DNA from: CAVEFW01 sp963643505
GTDB lineage: Bacteria > Actinomycetota > Coriobacteriia > Coriobacteriales > Eggerthellaceae
Direction of reading: 5' to 3'
DNA length: 64,000 bases
Assembly: GCA_963643505.1 (NCBI GenBank)
Contig: CAVIKF010000001.1
Coordinates: 246,297 to 310,296 of the forward strand
In this document: piece by piece, positions 32,883 to 41,923 of the stretch
Numbering within the stretch: position 1 is the stretch's first letter
How the letters are laid out: the number at the start of each line of letters is the position of its first letter
Position numbers and translations under genes: made by a program
The notes under the pieces: model-generated
What the model was told of the DNA's origin: nothing
Seen by the model: the letters and a program-made list of their open reading frames with translations, nothing else
The model's database searches: none

Positions 32883-34919
32883 CTACTTGTGCTTACGCGT
32901 CCCTGAGCTCTTGTAGCCGGGGCGCTTCGTGCCTCCGCTCTTGTAGCCGGGGCGCGCCGTGTCCGAGCTCTTGGAGTTGTCGCCCTTCTTGGAATTGGTT
33001 CCCTTGGCGGTTGAATACTTTGCCTTCATCCTGCGTCGATGTTGGGAGTGGTCCTCCTCCACAGCCGCAAGACGAGCCTCGTAGCGCTCCGCGGAGATCT
33101 TTGCCGCCTTGCCGGTAGCCTTCGCGGGAGGACGCCCGGCACTGACGCGTTTCAAATACTTGTCGTCCTCTGCCATCCTCGCAGCGCGATCTCGCTTGCG
33201 CTTGATACCAGATTGCTTCTCCCCAAAAGCAACGATGTCGTTTTGGGATGCACGCGCTTGCTTGCGTGACTGCTTCGCAGACCCCTTGGCGGCACTCTTC
33301 GCGATACCCTTCTCGGCCTTGGCGACATTAGAGCCGGCCGTCTGCTTCGCGGTCTTCGTGTCACCCTTCGCGGCCTTCACGACTTTAGGGCCTGTCGTCT
33401 GCTTCTCGGTCTTAGCAGTCCCCTTCGCAGCCTTCGCGGACCCCGAGCCAGTCGTCTTTGCATTGGACCGCGCCTTGTCATCGGCGGCGTTATTGCCCTT
33501 CTTGTTATTGCCCTTCTTGTTGTGTCCGTTCTTCTTTCCCTGCTCGGTAGGGCCTTTCCCGCGGGATTTTCCCCTCTCGCTATGGTCATCCACGCGGGAT
33601 TTTCCCCTCTCGCGAGACTCCTGTGCGCGCTGTTGTTTCTTTCGCTTTGCCTTATCGGCTGCCGCCATCTCCTTCATGACTTGAGCCACCTCCGGGTCCT
33701 TCTCACGCCTCAGCGAGTTCTGCAGCACACGATCCGCTGCCTCCTCCTCGGCTTTTTCCTTATCGTAGCCCGCTACCTCGATCTCCTCGAAGCGTTGCTT
33801 GGTCAGTTTCTGAATCTCTTTCAAGTTCGCCTTGTTCTCGGGGCTCACAAAAGAGATTGCCATGCCCTCTTGGCCGGCGCGACCAGTTCGCCCAATGCGA
33901 TGGATATAATCCTCGGGAGTCTCGGGCAAGTCATAGTTGACGACATAGCTGACCCGATCGACATCGATGCCACGAGAGAGCACGTCGGTGGCGATAAGCA
34001 CCCCGATCTTGGACTCGGCGAATTGCTCCAAAGCTTTCTTCCGCTGGTTTTGGGACCGGCCGGAATGGATGACATCCGCCTTGAATCCCGCCTTCTTGAT
34101 GCGTCGACATGCAGCTTCTGCGCGGTATCGCGTGCGGGCAAACACGATGACCCGATCCCCTCCATACTCCTTGAGCACAGCGGCGAGGCAGGAGGGCTTT
34201 GCCGCATGCGCGATATGGACGACATATTGCTTGACGGTATCCGCCGTCTCCCCCTCTCGAGCAACCTCCACAAGCTCAGGATCGCGCATCATACGTTGGG
34301 AGACACGACGGACCTCCTTGTCGATGGTGGCGGAGAACAACAAGGTCTGGCGTTCGGGGTTCGTCGCCGCGGCGATTCGATTGACCGAGGGTAAAAACCC
34401 CATGTCAAGCATGCGGTCCGCCTCGTCGAGCACCAACGTAGTGACAAGCGAGAGGTCCGCCGCGTCTTGGCCGATGAGGTCCTCAAGGCGGCCCGGAGTC
34501 GCGATGAGCACGTCGCAACCGCGCCTCAACCCCTCAATCTGGGGGCGATAGGAAAGGCCACCGACCACCGTCAACACCGAGTGCTTCGTACGCTTTGCCA
34601 CGGTTTGGCACACCCCACCAATCTGCGCCGCAAGCTCACGGGTGGGAGTGATGATGAGCATCGCAGGTCCCGCACCCTTGCCCGCAGGCTCCAATTTGTC
34701 AAGGCAAGGCAGCGCAAATGCCGCCGTCTTGCCCGTGCCGGTCTGCGCCGCCACAATGACGTCGCGCCCCTCCAACACCAAAGGAATGGCCTTCTCCTGG
34801 ACAGGGGTAGGTTGTTCATAGCCCAAGTCGCCCACCGCCTTCAATGCGGCGCTGCCAAGGCCCAAATCAGCAAAGGAACTCAAAAGTTGGCTCCGTTTCT
34901 CTCGTCGTTGAATTGACAC
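32883..34919 (-). CDS. DEAD-box RNA helicase with long basic C-terminal tail
   Basis: 678 residues. Core motifs: Q motif (GYEQPTPVQ), I AQTGTGKT, Ia PTRELA, II DEAD (VLDEADRM), III SAT, IV VIVFART, V ATDVLSRGID and VI HRIGRTGRAG. The helicase core ends near residue 375. The other ~300 residues are a Lys/Ala/Gly/Ser-rich RNA-binding-like tail with repeats: RERGKSR/SERGKSR, KAAKGxxKTxKQT (three imperfect copies) and RPGYKSGGT/RPGYKSSGT at the end. The frame opens at GTG 34919; a TTG at 34883 with GGAG 8 bases upstream is an equally likely start. Probably acts in ribosome assembly or RNA decay, as CsdA/RhlE types do. Confidence 0.92.
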   Translation of the reverse strand: MSIQRREKRSQLLSSFADLGLGSAALKAVGDLGYEQPTPVQEKAIPLVLEGRDVIVAAQTGTGKTAAFALPCLDKLEPAGKGAGPAMLIITPTRELAAQIGGVCQTVAKRTKHSVLTVVGGLSYRPQIEGLRRGCDVLIATPGRLEDLIGQDAADLSLVTTLVLDEADRMLDMGFLPSVNRIAAATNPERQTLLFSATIDKEVRRVSQRMMRDPELVEVAREGETADTVKQYVVHIAHAAKPSCLAAVLKEYGGDRVIVFARTRYRAEAACRRIKKAGFKADVIHSGRSQNQRKKALEQFAESKIGVLIATDVLSRGIDVDRVSYVVNYDLPETPEDYIHRIGRTGRAGQEGMAISFVSPENKANLKEIQKLTKQRFEEIEVAGYDKEKAEEEAADRVLQNSLRREKDPEVAQVMKEMAAADKAKRKKQQRAQESRERGKSRVDDHSERGKSRGKGPTEQGKKNGHNKKGNNKKGNNAADDKARSNAKTTGSGSAKAAKGTAKTEKQTTGPKVVKAAKGDTKTAKQTAGSNVAKAEKGIAKSAAKGSAKQSRKQARASQNDIVAFGEKQSGIKRKRDRAARMAEDDKYLKRVSAGRPPAKATGKAAKISAERYEARLAAVEEDHSQHRRRMKAKYSTAKGTNSKKGDNSKSSDTARPGYKSGGTKRPGYKSSGTRKHK

Positions 34920-35027
34920 TCTCCATAGCTAAAGCAAGGGGGTTCTTGCTTCATTGATTCTCGTTTCGTTGATAAAGGCGAACAGGTCGTTACTGGTCCG
35001 CAGTGTTGTTATGTCCGCCGACCGCGC

Positions 35028-35075
35028 GCCCGTCAACCTGCGTCGGCGCGCCCGTCAACCGCATGCCCGTCAACC
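35028..35075. repeat. Three copies of the 3' end of the adjacent membrane protein gene
   Basis: GCCCGTCAACC at 35028-35038, 35050-35060 and 35065-35075. The last contains the stop codon of the leftward gene (TGA at 35072-35070). On the minus strand the first and third copies both read GACGCnGGTTGA, i.e. Asp-Ala-Gly-stop. Confidence 0.8.
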
Positions 35076-36317
35076 GGCGTCGTCACACCCGCCGACCTGC
35101 GCCGCATCCGTCGCCTCAAGCTTGACACTCCCCGCCGGAGAAGACCCGGAATCACGGTCTTGCGTGGATTTGATGACCACCGTTGCCATGGTCTCATTCG
35201 GATCGCCATAGTCGAAATGGTTAACAACGATCGTCGTGATCATACCGGTGACGATAGGCAGGTAGAACGTAAGGAAGCGCCAGATGAACGTGGACAGCGC
35301 CACCGTGGCGGCTGTCGGATAGATCATGCCGAGAAACGCCGCGTAGCTTCCCTCTGCCGCACCCATGGCACCCGGCGTCGGAACGAAAGAGGAGATCATG
35401 TACACAAACGCCTGGCACGCGACGACCGTCAGAATATCCGCGTCGCCCACGCCAAGACCGCGAGCGATGACGTAGGAGATGGAGAAGTACTCAAAAAGCT
35501 GGACAAAGGTGATGCCCATACTTTTTGCGAACAACTTCGGCTTGCGGAACAGGTAGTGCATCTCGACATAGGAGTCATCGATGGTCTTGATCGTGTTGGC
35601 GATCTTCTCCTCGTGGTTTTTCACAACACGGAGCTTGCCACCGAGTTTGAACAGGGCAGTCACGACCTTAATGATGCCGGAGCGCCAAAACGCGATGGCA
35701 AGCAGGCACGCAAGCAGACCGAGGCCGCCGACAAAGCCGATGATGACAAGGACCATGAGCTGCGGATAGTCCTCGAAGAAGAAGCTTATACGCAAAATGA
35801 GGACCACCGCACAAAACGTGGTGGTCGCAATTTGATAGGTCACGAAACGGCACAGCAACATCGGCATGGACTTTGACAGGGGCATGCCAAAACGGCTGTA
35901 GTAATAGGCTTGGAACGGTTGACCGCCGCTGGAAAGTGGGGTGATGCAGTTGAAGTATTGGCCGATGACGGTGCACAGGAAGGTCTTCTTGAACGGGAAC
36001 CCCGGAAACATGTCATGGGAGAACACCTGCAAGCAACAGGATTCCAACACCCAATACAGCACAACCATGAGAACGCTGAGGAGCAACCAATGCCACTCCA
36101 TCTTCGACATGGCGTTGGCAAGATCCTCGCCCTCGCCCGCGAAGACGAGGTATCCGATCAACATGCCGAAAGCGAATACGCACAAGATGATGTTGAGGAG
36201 GCGGCCCTTGAGGTGGGGGCGCTCCATCTTCGTTTCCGGGTCGATCTTGTCAAGCAAATTGGGCTCGAGCAACACGGACTCTGCTACGCTCGCTTGGGGT
36301 TTTTGTTCAGGGGCCAT
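35070..36317 (-). CDS. AglD/MprF-type (UPF0104) integral membrane protein
   Basis: 415 residues. Eight or so membrane helices of the lysylphosphatidylglycerol-synthase transmembrane family (UPF0104) without the aminoacyl transferase domain. Typical motifs: TPLSSGGQPFQAYYYSRFG, the FVPTPGAMGAAEGSYAAFLG re-entrant motif and RFLTFYLPIVTGM. Such stand-alone domains are thought to flip or transport lipid-linked intermediates. Start placed at ATG 36317, 18 bases after the stop of the glycosyltransferase gene; an in-frame TTG at 36326 is possible. The C-terminal ~30 residues are variable and end in Asp-Asp-Ala-Gly. Confidence 0.87.
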   Translation of the reverse strand: MAPEQKPQASVAESVLLEPNLLDKIDPETKMERPHLKGRLLNIILCVFAFGMLIGYLVFAGEGEDLANAMSKMEWHWLLLSVLMVVLYWVLESCCLQVFSHDMFPGFPFKKTFLCTVIGQYFNCITPLSSGGQPFQAYYYSRFGMPLSKSMPMLLCRFVTYQIATTTFCAVVLILRISFFFEDYPQLMVLVIIGFVGGLGLLACLLAIAFWRSGIIKVVTALFKLGGKLRVVKNHEEKIANTIKTIDDSYVEMHYLFRKPKLFAKSMGITFVQLFEYFSISYVIARGLGVGDADILTVVACQAFVYMISSFVPTPGAMGAAEGSYAAFLGMIYPTAATVALSTFIWRFLTFYLPIVTGMITTIVVNHFDYGDPNETMATVVIKSTQDRDSGSSPAGSVKLEATDAAQVGGCDDAG

Positions 36318-36334
36318 GAGGCTCAACTCTCGAA

Positions 36335-37363
36335 TTAGGCAAACTTGAAAAGCTTGGCGCCGATGTTATAGCCGAGCAACGCCGCCGCGCGTCCGAGCGC
36401 GGTCCTTCTGTGGACAAGTCCGGCGAAGGAGGCATGGAGACGACGATAAAGCACCTCGTCCTTGCTCTTCAAATATTCCCAAAGCTCCCGGTCCTGGGCG
36501 ATCGATTCCGGAGTGTTGATCTGGTATAGATGAATCGAGGACACCGTCATCATCGCCGAAAGGTAGCGAAGGCTGCAACTTGCCAAGCGCGGGCTGATCG
36601 ACTGGAGCTCGTCGTAGTCGAACCCGTCAATGGCCGTCTTCGTGGCGAACAGCTGCTCGTTGATGTGCTTTTTCAAGACGTCGGTATCGATGGATTGGCC
36701 CTCGCGCCCGATGGTGTACCAATACAGGTTGCAATCGTGATAGTACAGCTTCCTCACCCCGCGCAACGGCACGAGCATCATGAGGCTGTCCATGTACGAC
36801 ATGCCCTCAGGAAGCACAAGCCCGCTGTCACGGATGATCTGGGTACGGTAGATCATGCTGTGGATCATGAGGTACTGGTCGATCTTTGGAACGTTGAGAT
36901 CGTCCCAACCGACGAGACGATCGGCAGGGATGAGCTTGCGGTATTGGATAACGTGGGAAGACCCGTCCACGACATGGTTGTATATGTAGTTCACGACGAA
37001 CAGGTCGATGCCGCAATAGATCTGGTCGATAGTGCGCAACTTGTTGACGACGTCCTTGAGAACCTTTGGATCAAGCCAATCATCCGAGTCGACGATGTAG
37101 AAATACTTACCCGTAGCGAGCTCGATGGCGTGGTTGACCGCCCCTCCCCAATTGCGATTCTTCTGATCGACCGGGACGATGATGTCCGGATAACGTTGCT
37201 GGTACTCACAAGCCACCCGCAGCGTGCCATCCTTCGAGCCGTCGTTGACGACAAGCACCTCTACCTCAGGACCCCCGGCGACAAGCGTATCCAGGCACTT
37301 GTGAAGGAAGGCCTCTGAGTTGTATGCAGGCACGGCAAGCGTGAGAAGTTTGCTAGTTGGCAT
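36335..37363 (-). CDS. GT2 glycosyltransferase, soluble type
   Basis: 342 residues. GT-A fold: LTLAVPAYNSEAFLHKCLDTL, VLVVNDGSKDGTLRVA, NRNWGGAVNHAIELATGKYF and the metal-binding VDSDDWLDP. The C-terminal half (YYHDCNLYWYTIGREGQS, LRYLSAMMTVS) resembles teichoic acid or capsule glycosyltransferases. No membrane helix. It is followed after 17 bases by the UPF0104 gene, suggesting joint work on one glycolipid. Confidence 0.88.
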   Translation of the reverse strand: MPTSKLLTLAVPAYNSEAFLHKCLDTLVAGGPEVEVLVVNDGSKDGTLRVACEYQQRYPDIIVPVDQKNRNWGGAVNHAIELATGKYFYIVDSDDWLDPKVLKDVVNKLRTIDQIYCGIDLFVVNYIYNHVVDGSSHVIQYRKLIPADRLVGWDDLNVPKIDQYLMIHSMIYRTQIIRDSGLVLPEGMSYMDSLMMLVPLRGVRKLYYHDCNLYWYTIGREGQSIDTDVLKKHINEQLFATKTAIDGFDYDELQSISPRLASCSLRYLSAMMTVSSIHLYQINTPESIAQDRELWEYLKSKDEVLYRRLHASFAGLVHRRTALGRAAALLGYNIGAKLFKFA

Positions 37364-37722
37364 GTAAGCCCGTCTCTTCGTGATAATCTCCCCAACCGGG
37401 ACAACCGATGAGGCTGGCCCGACTCTTAACTTGGCAATTATACCCTAAGTCACTGATATGCCCGAATCGTTGTCGGTGGAAGACCTCCATTGCCACACAA
37501 ATAGCTCAACCTTTGGGAGTTTTGCCCCATAAGACACCGTCGCCCACGCCCCTCGAGAAGATAACCGCATGTGCTTTTGCACCCGCCCTTCGGGAGGATG
37601 ATCACCCCCCGCAAAAGCCGCAAGCACATGATTCTTCCTGTATACTGCAAAATTATCATCGCAAGATCAGCTTCAAAAAAACAGAGTAAACCGAACAGCA
37701 TAGCCAACCAAGAGGAAGATCC
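37364..37722. other. Divergent promoter region
   Basis: 359 bases between divergent genes without a coding sequence. A perfect TATAAT on the minus strand (37437-37442) lies 74 bases before the glycosyltransferase start, with TTCGGG 18 bases upstream. On the plus strand TATACT (37641-37646) may serve the CmpB-family genes. Confidence 0.5.
37437..37442 (-). promoter_or_regulatory. -10 box of the leftward glycosyltransferase gene
   Basis: TATAAT on the minus strand; the -35 TTCGGG at 18 bases is poor. Confidence 0.45.
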
Positions 37723-38946
37723 ATGGACGCAAAACCAACCGACACGCAGACTAAGAACGGAAAGGTCAGCGGAGAGCTCGAGGACATCAAGGGCAAGATC
37801 TCCGAAAAGCGAGACGACCTCAAAGGGCGCACCAGGATTCCGCGTTTCATGAAATTCCTCATGATCATGTTCTCTTTGAACTTCATCCTCACAGCGCTTT
37901 GCCTGGTCATCACGTCCCGCGACCTGATCGACTACAACGATCAGACACTCTTCGACTTCGCAAACATCGTGTTTGAGATGGTGTTGCTTTGGATGCTATG
38001 GTGTCGCTTCAAGTGTGCGCGCGCATGGGCGCTTATCTTTACCGCTGGCAACATCATCGTCGGATGGTCGCTCAACTTCTTCGTGTTCAATGACTTCAAT
38101 CTCGTCACTGAGCTGATATCCTCCTCCTTCGATATCGTGATGTTTCTCTACTTCCTCACGTCCAAAAAGGCGCGGGCCGCACTCAACCAACCCTTTGGCA
38201 TCGACAAGCAACGCGCAACGCCGCAGTCTAAGGAGCTTGTCATCAACCGCTGCAGCTGGCCGTTTTGGCGCAACCTCGGCATCTATTTTTGCGTGTTCTC
38301 CCTCGTCGGCCACTGGATGGAGGCAGCCCTGTCCCAACTCATGGCACTTGGCATCATCCAGGGAGAGGTTGATTACACCAACACGATGCTGTGGCGCGAT
38401 TGGTTCTACCCTTTCCCCATGGAGGGCGCGGCGGTCGTGTTCATCGCCTTGTTCCTGTACCCGTTCTGGCGTTGGCTCATGGGCAAGCTCAAGATTCCTG
38501 GGTTCGCCTATCTCCTCAGCTTTTTGGCCAACATGCTACTTTGCGTATGCATCGAGTTCGGGATGGGCATGGTCGTCAACGCCGATCTGCAACTTTGGGA
38601 CTACACAAACATGCCGTTCAACTTCATGGGCCAGGTCTGTGCGCAAAACGCCTTCGGCTTCGGCCTTGTCGCTTCCATCATCACATGGATCGTCTACCCC
38701 GCCCTTGAGCGTCTTTTCGCAAAGATTCCGCTCAATGTCATGAATCTCGTGTTCGTGGTCGTTTGTGCCGCCTACATGATTCCCCAGACGCTCTACCTCA
38801 TCGATCCTCCGCTCACCACCGAGGAGCAAATCGAGTTCGCCATCGAAAGCGGCGCGCTCGACGAGCAGACCACGGAGAAATACCAAAACATCCTCGACGA
38901 GATGCACCAGCGTCAAGAAGCGCAGGCCGCGAAGCGAAATCGGTAG
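37723..38946 (+). CDS. CmpB-family (putative ABC-transporter type IV) membrane protein 1
   Basis: 407 residues. A hydrophilic N-terminus (~1-45) is followed by about nine membrane helices. The C-terminal half carries the PF06541-like signature: GHWMEAALSQL, a FYPFPMEGAAVVFIAL segment and LQLWDYTNMPFNFMGQVC. A charged C-terminus (TTEKYQNILDEMHQRQEAQAAK) follows. Family members are uncharacterised membrane proteins; no ATPase gene is nearby. Ribosome site GAGGAAG before ATG 37723. The next gene, 6 bases away, is a paralogue. Confidence 0.8.
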   Translation: MDAKPTDTQTKNGKVSGELEDIKGKISEKRDDLKGRTRIPRFMKFLMIMFSLNFILTALCLVITSRDLIDYNDQTLFDFANIVFEMVLLWMLWCRFKCARAWALIFTAGNIIVGWSLNFFVFNDFNLVTELISSSFDIVMFLYFLTSKKARAALNQPFGIDKQRATPQSKELVINRCSWPFWRNLGIYFCVFSLVGHWMEAALSQLMALGIIQGEVDYTNTMLWRDWFYPFPMEGAAVVFIALFLYPFWRWLMGKLKIPGFAYLLSFLANMLLCVCIEFGMGMVVNADLQLWDYTNMPFNFMGQVCAQNAFGFGLVASIITWIVYPALERLFAKIPLNVMNLVFVVVCAAYMIPQTLYLIDPPLTTEEQIEFAIESGALDEQTTEKYQNILDEMHQRQEAQAAKRNR

Positions 38947-38952
38947 GCTCCC

Positions 38953-40128
38953 ATGAAGCAATCAAGCTCCACAACCGCGCAACGCTTCGACGCTCAACGC
39001 ACTGACGGCCAATGCCTTGACGCTCAACTCCCCGACAGCCAACTCCCCGACGCCCAACGCTTCGACACTCCCTTCAAGCACGAACCCTACGCCCCGTTGC
39101 CCATAGGTTTGAGATTGGTCCAGGCGTTCTTTGCCGCGATGTTGTTGGTGGCGTTGGCAAACGGCGCCATGTTCGATCCCGACAACTATGACTACGACCT
39201 GAGCATGCTCGTCTCCCTGTTTTTGACCGGCACCGCCACTGTGTCCGTTTGGGTCATCCAAATCCGCTCGAGTCGTGCGCGCGTCTTGGCGACCATGAAC
39301 GTCGTCATCGCTTCGGCGCTCGTCGGCATCGACATGGCGCTTGGCACTTTCAAGGAAATGGCAAACCAAACCGGCGTGCCCCTTGCCATCGCCCTACTCG
39401 TCGTCGGCGCTATCCTTGCCCTCGCGGTCATCGTCTACCTGCTCTCCTCGAAGAAGGTGCAAGGCATCTTGACCCGCGTGTACAACTACGATGACGCCCC
39501 GGGTGGTCAGACATGGGAGCTTCCTTTGCCCAAGCGTTTGCGTACGTGGGAGTTTTGGCGCGACCTCGGCATCTACTTCGTAGCGTTCTCCTTCTTGGGA
39601 CACTGGGCGGAAATGGCGTTTTGCCAACTCATCCGTCTCGGTCTCGTCATGGGCGATTACGACCCCACCAATGCCATGTTGTGGGATCAGTGGCTCTACC
39701 CCTTCTCTGCGGAGGGCATCGCCGTCGCGCTCATCGTCTTGTTGCTCCACCCCTTGAGCAGGTGGCTTTTGCGCAAAACCAACGGGCATATGGTCCCCGC
39801 GGTCATCCTGAGTTTCTTCGCGAACGCACTCGTTTGCACAAGCATCGACTTCACCACCGGCATCACGGCCAACTACGACTACCACCTGTGGGACTACTCG
39901 AACCTGCCGTTCAACTTCATGGGCCAGATCTGCCTGCAAAACTCCATGGTGTACTCCCTTGCCGCGACCCTTATCGTTTGGGTCGTGTACCCGCTCATGG
40001 ACAAAGGGATGCGCAAATTGCCGAAGTTGCTCGTGGACGGGTTCTTTTGGTTTTTGGCCGGCGTCTACGGCTTCCTTGCCCTCTTGCATTTCATGTATTA
40101 CAGCCCCGCAGGCTTCATCTTCGGCTAG
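38953..40128 (+). CDS. CmpB-family membrane protein 2 (tandem paralogue)
   Basis: 391 residues. It aligns with the preceding protein along the membrane part: FWRDLGIYFVAFSFLGHWAEMAFCQL, LWDQWLYPFSAEGIAVALIVL and YHLWDYSNLPFNFMGQICLQN match GHWMEAALSQL, FYPFPMEGA and LWDYTNMPFNFMGQVCAQN. The N-terminus (residues 8-40) consists of degenerate repeats RFDAQRTDG, CLDAQLPDS and DAQRFDTP, coded by a repeated CAACTCCCCGACGCC-type word. Function unknown; tandem duplication is clear. Confidence 0.8.
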   Translation: MKQSSSTTAQRFDAQRTDGQCLDAQLPDSQLPDAQRFDTPFKHEPYAPLPIGLRLVQAFFAAMLLVALANGAMFDPDNYDYDLSMLVSLFLTGTATVSVWVIQIRSSRARVLATMNVVIASALVGIDMALGTFKEMANQTGVPLAIALLVVGAILALAVIVYLLSSKKVQGILTRVYNYDDAPGGQTWELPLPKRLRTWEFWRDLGIYFVAFSFLGHWAEMAFCQLIRLGLVMGDYDPTNAMLWDQWLYPFSAEGIAVALIVLLLHPLSRWLLRKTNGHMVPAVILSFFANALVCTSIDFTTGITANYDYHLWDYSNLPFNFMGQICLQNSMVYSLAATLIVWVVYPLMDKGMRKLPKLLVDGFFWFLAGVYGFLALLHFMYYSPAGFIFG

Positions 40129-40212
40129 TTTCCCCGCATGCGATATCTTCCCCACATGCGATAGAATAGGGGGGACACCTAAACGAACCAGATACATGGG
40201 GAGCCTTGTTTC

Positions 40213-41238
40213 ATGGAAAAGCTCAGCATCGTTGTCGTCACCTACAAGCGACAACAGCTCTTGTCGGTATTGTTCGATTCCTTGCTCGAGTTGACGACGC
40301 CGCCTTGGCGCATCGTCTTGGCAGACAACGAGAACTCTGCGGAAACGGAAGCGATGGCCGCAAAGTTCAACGTCCGCGCCCGCGAGCTTTGGGGACCTGC
40401 GGACATCGACGACATCGGCGGCTCCGACTATCTCCACTACGCTCCCCAAAAAACCAACGGCGGTGGGTCGGGCGGCTTCTCCGCCGGAGTCAAACGCGCC
40501 TACGAGCTGGGCGCGGAGTGGTTTTGGCTCATGGACGACGATGTCGCCGTCCTGCCAGACTCCATCGACAAGCTCTCGAAATGGACCGATCGCTTCGACG
40601 TCATTCAGGGACGCCGCCTCGACTATGATGGCGGTCCCTTCTATTGGCAATACGACTTCATCCCCAAGGTGGGCTTTCTCAATCCCCTCGCTCCCGAGAA
40701 GTTCAACAGCGAGGGTTACCTCATCATGAACAATGCGTGCTTTGAGGGAGGCATGTTCCGTCGTCGCATCGTGGAGCGCATCGGCATCCCCGACCCTCGC
40801 TTCTTCATCTATTGGGACGACGCCGTATATGGCTACCTTGCAAGCAAAATCACCACCTGCGTCCTCGTGGACGAGTTCGTCCTCCGTCGTACCCGCGATA
40901 TCCAAAATTGGGACATCGCCGGCAAACGCCAACTCAACTCCACCAGCGATCTGAATCGCTACCACATCATGCGCAACCGTGGCTACATCGCCCAATACTT
41001 CAAGAAGCATGACGACTACAATCCGCTTGCATTCGGGTTTGGCACCTTCCTCACCTTCTCAAAGGAGGCGGTACGCATCGCCATCGTCGATCGCAAGAAC
41101 GCGAAGTCCGGGATCAAGCAGCTCCGCCGCGGTTGGAAGGACGCTCGTAAACTCATGGGCGACCAGGATTGGCAACCCATGCCGCCCCTGTCCGACACGC
41201 CGGCGTCTGGCACGCCGTCTGGCACGCCGTCCGACTAG
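40213..41238 (+). CDS. GlfT-like GT2 glycosyltransferase
   Basis: 341 residues. Resembles galactofuranosyltransferase GlfT2/WbbL-type enzymes: IVVVTYKRQQLLSVLFDSL, GGGSGGFSAGVKRAYELGAEW, metal-binding WLMDDDVAV, and IYWDDAVYGYLASK with a following HHIMRN-like RYHIMRNRGY. The C-terminus ends in a Pro/Ser/Gly/Thr repeat TPASGTPSGTPSD, coded by a 12-base tandem repeat. Probably elongates a surface glycan; the sugar is unknown. Last gene of the rightward group. Confidence 0.88.
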   Translation: MEKLSIVVVTYKRQQLLSVLFDSLLELTTPPWRIVLADNENSAETEAMAAKFNVRARELWGPADIDDIGGSDYLHYAPQKTNGGGSGGFSAGVKRAYELGAEWFWLMDDDVAVLPDSIDKLSKWTDRFDVIQGRRLDYDGGPFYWQYDFIPKVGFLNPLAPEKFNSEGYLIMNNACFEGGMFRRRIVERIGIPDPRFFIYWDDAVYGYLASKITTCVLVDEFVLRRTRDIQNWDIAGKRQLNSTSDLNRYHIMRNRGYIAQYFKKHDDYNPLAFGFGTFLTFSKEAVRIAIVDRKNAKSGIKQLRRGWKDARKLMGDQDWQPMPPLSDTPASGTPSGTPSD

Positions 41239-41923
41239 CAGGGTCCCTCTCCCAAGGGATCCTCTAAGACCCAGGGTCTCGTTGCAGGAATCCCCCGACA
41301 AGCTACAGCTCCTCCATAACGCCACGCGCCGATGATGTGGGCGGGCGCCGTCTGATCAACCCTCCACAACACCCCCGACAAAGCCGTGGCTCCGCCGATT
41401 GACGGAGCCACATTTTCAGGTCGACGAGCTTGTCATGTTCTTTTTGCTCAGCGGCTTCATTACTACCAGTGAAAATCCCCGTCGACCCACTGACAAGAGT
41501 AGTGGCCAAAGGTTTTGAGAATAAGGCTTGTTTTTGATTTTTATATAGGGGAAGATAAAAGGTTTTTGTGCTTTGAACTGGGATTATTCGGGTTAATCTT
41601 TATACGGTGAAGTATAACGCATCATGAAAGCCGCGTCATCAGGAGTTCTGATTTTTTTCGTACAGAATCCTGTGTTATCCAGAATAAAAACCTGACAAAA
41701 CCAAGACAAAACCACCCCTAAAACCAGGATAGAATCCCGCCTCATCCCTGGCAAAAATGCTACATATAGTATGCAGGTGTGCGGGTTAAATCTCCCAAAC
41801 GGCACATCTTGGCAAGGATATTGCCTCCCTATGATGGTCAACCAAGCCGAGTCCCACCGAAACCGATGTCCGGAATCGACCAGATCGGGTCTCAACACTC
41901 GACGATCATGTAAGGAGGCGTTT
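41239..41923. other. Long AT-richer region upstream of the tad operon
   Basis: 685 bases without a recognisable gene. A terminator lies at 41386-41417. The rest (about 41500-41760) is distinctly richer in A/T than the surroundings and has small hairpins: TATAC/GTATA (41601-41616) and AGGAGTTCTG/CAGAATCCT (41640-41671). It may be a long tad leader, a small RNA gene or transferred DNA; none can be proved. Confidence 0.5.
41386..41417 (+). terminator. Hairpin terminator after the GlfT-like gene
   Basis: Perfect 9-base stem GTGGCTCCG / CGGAGCCAC with an 8-base loop, followed by ATTTTC. It is about 150 bases past the stop codon. Confidence 0.65.
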
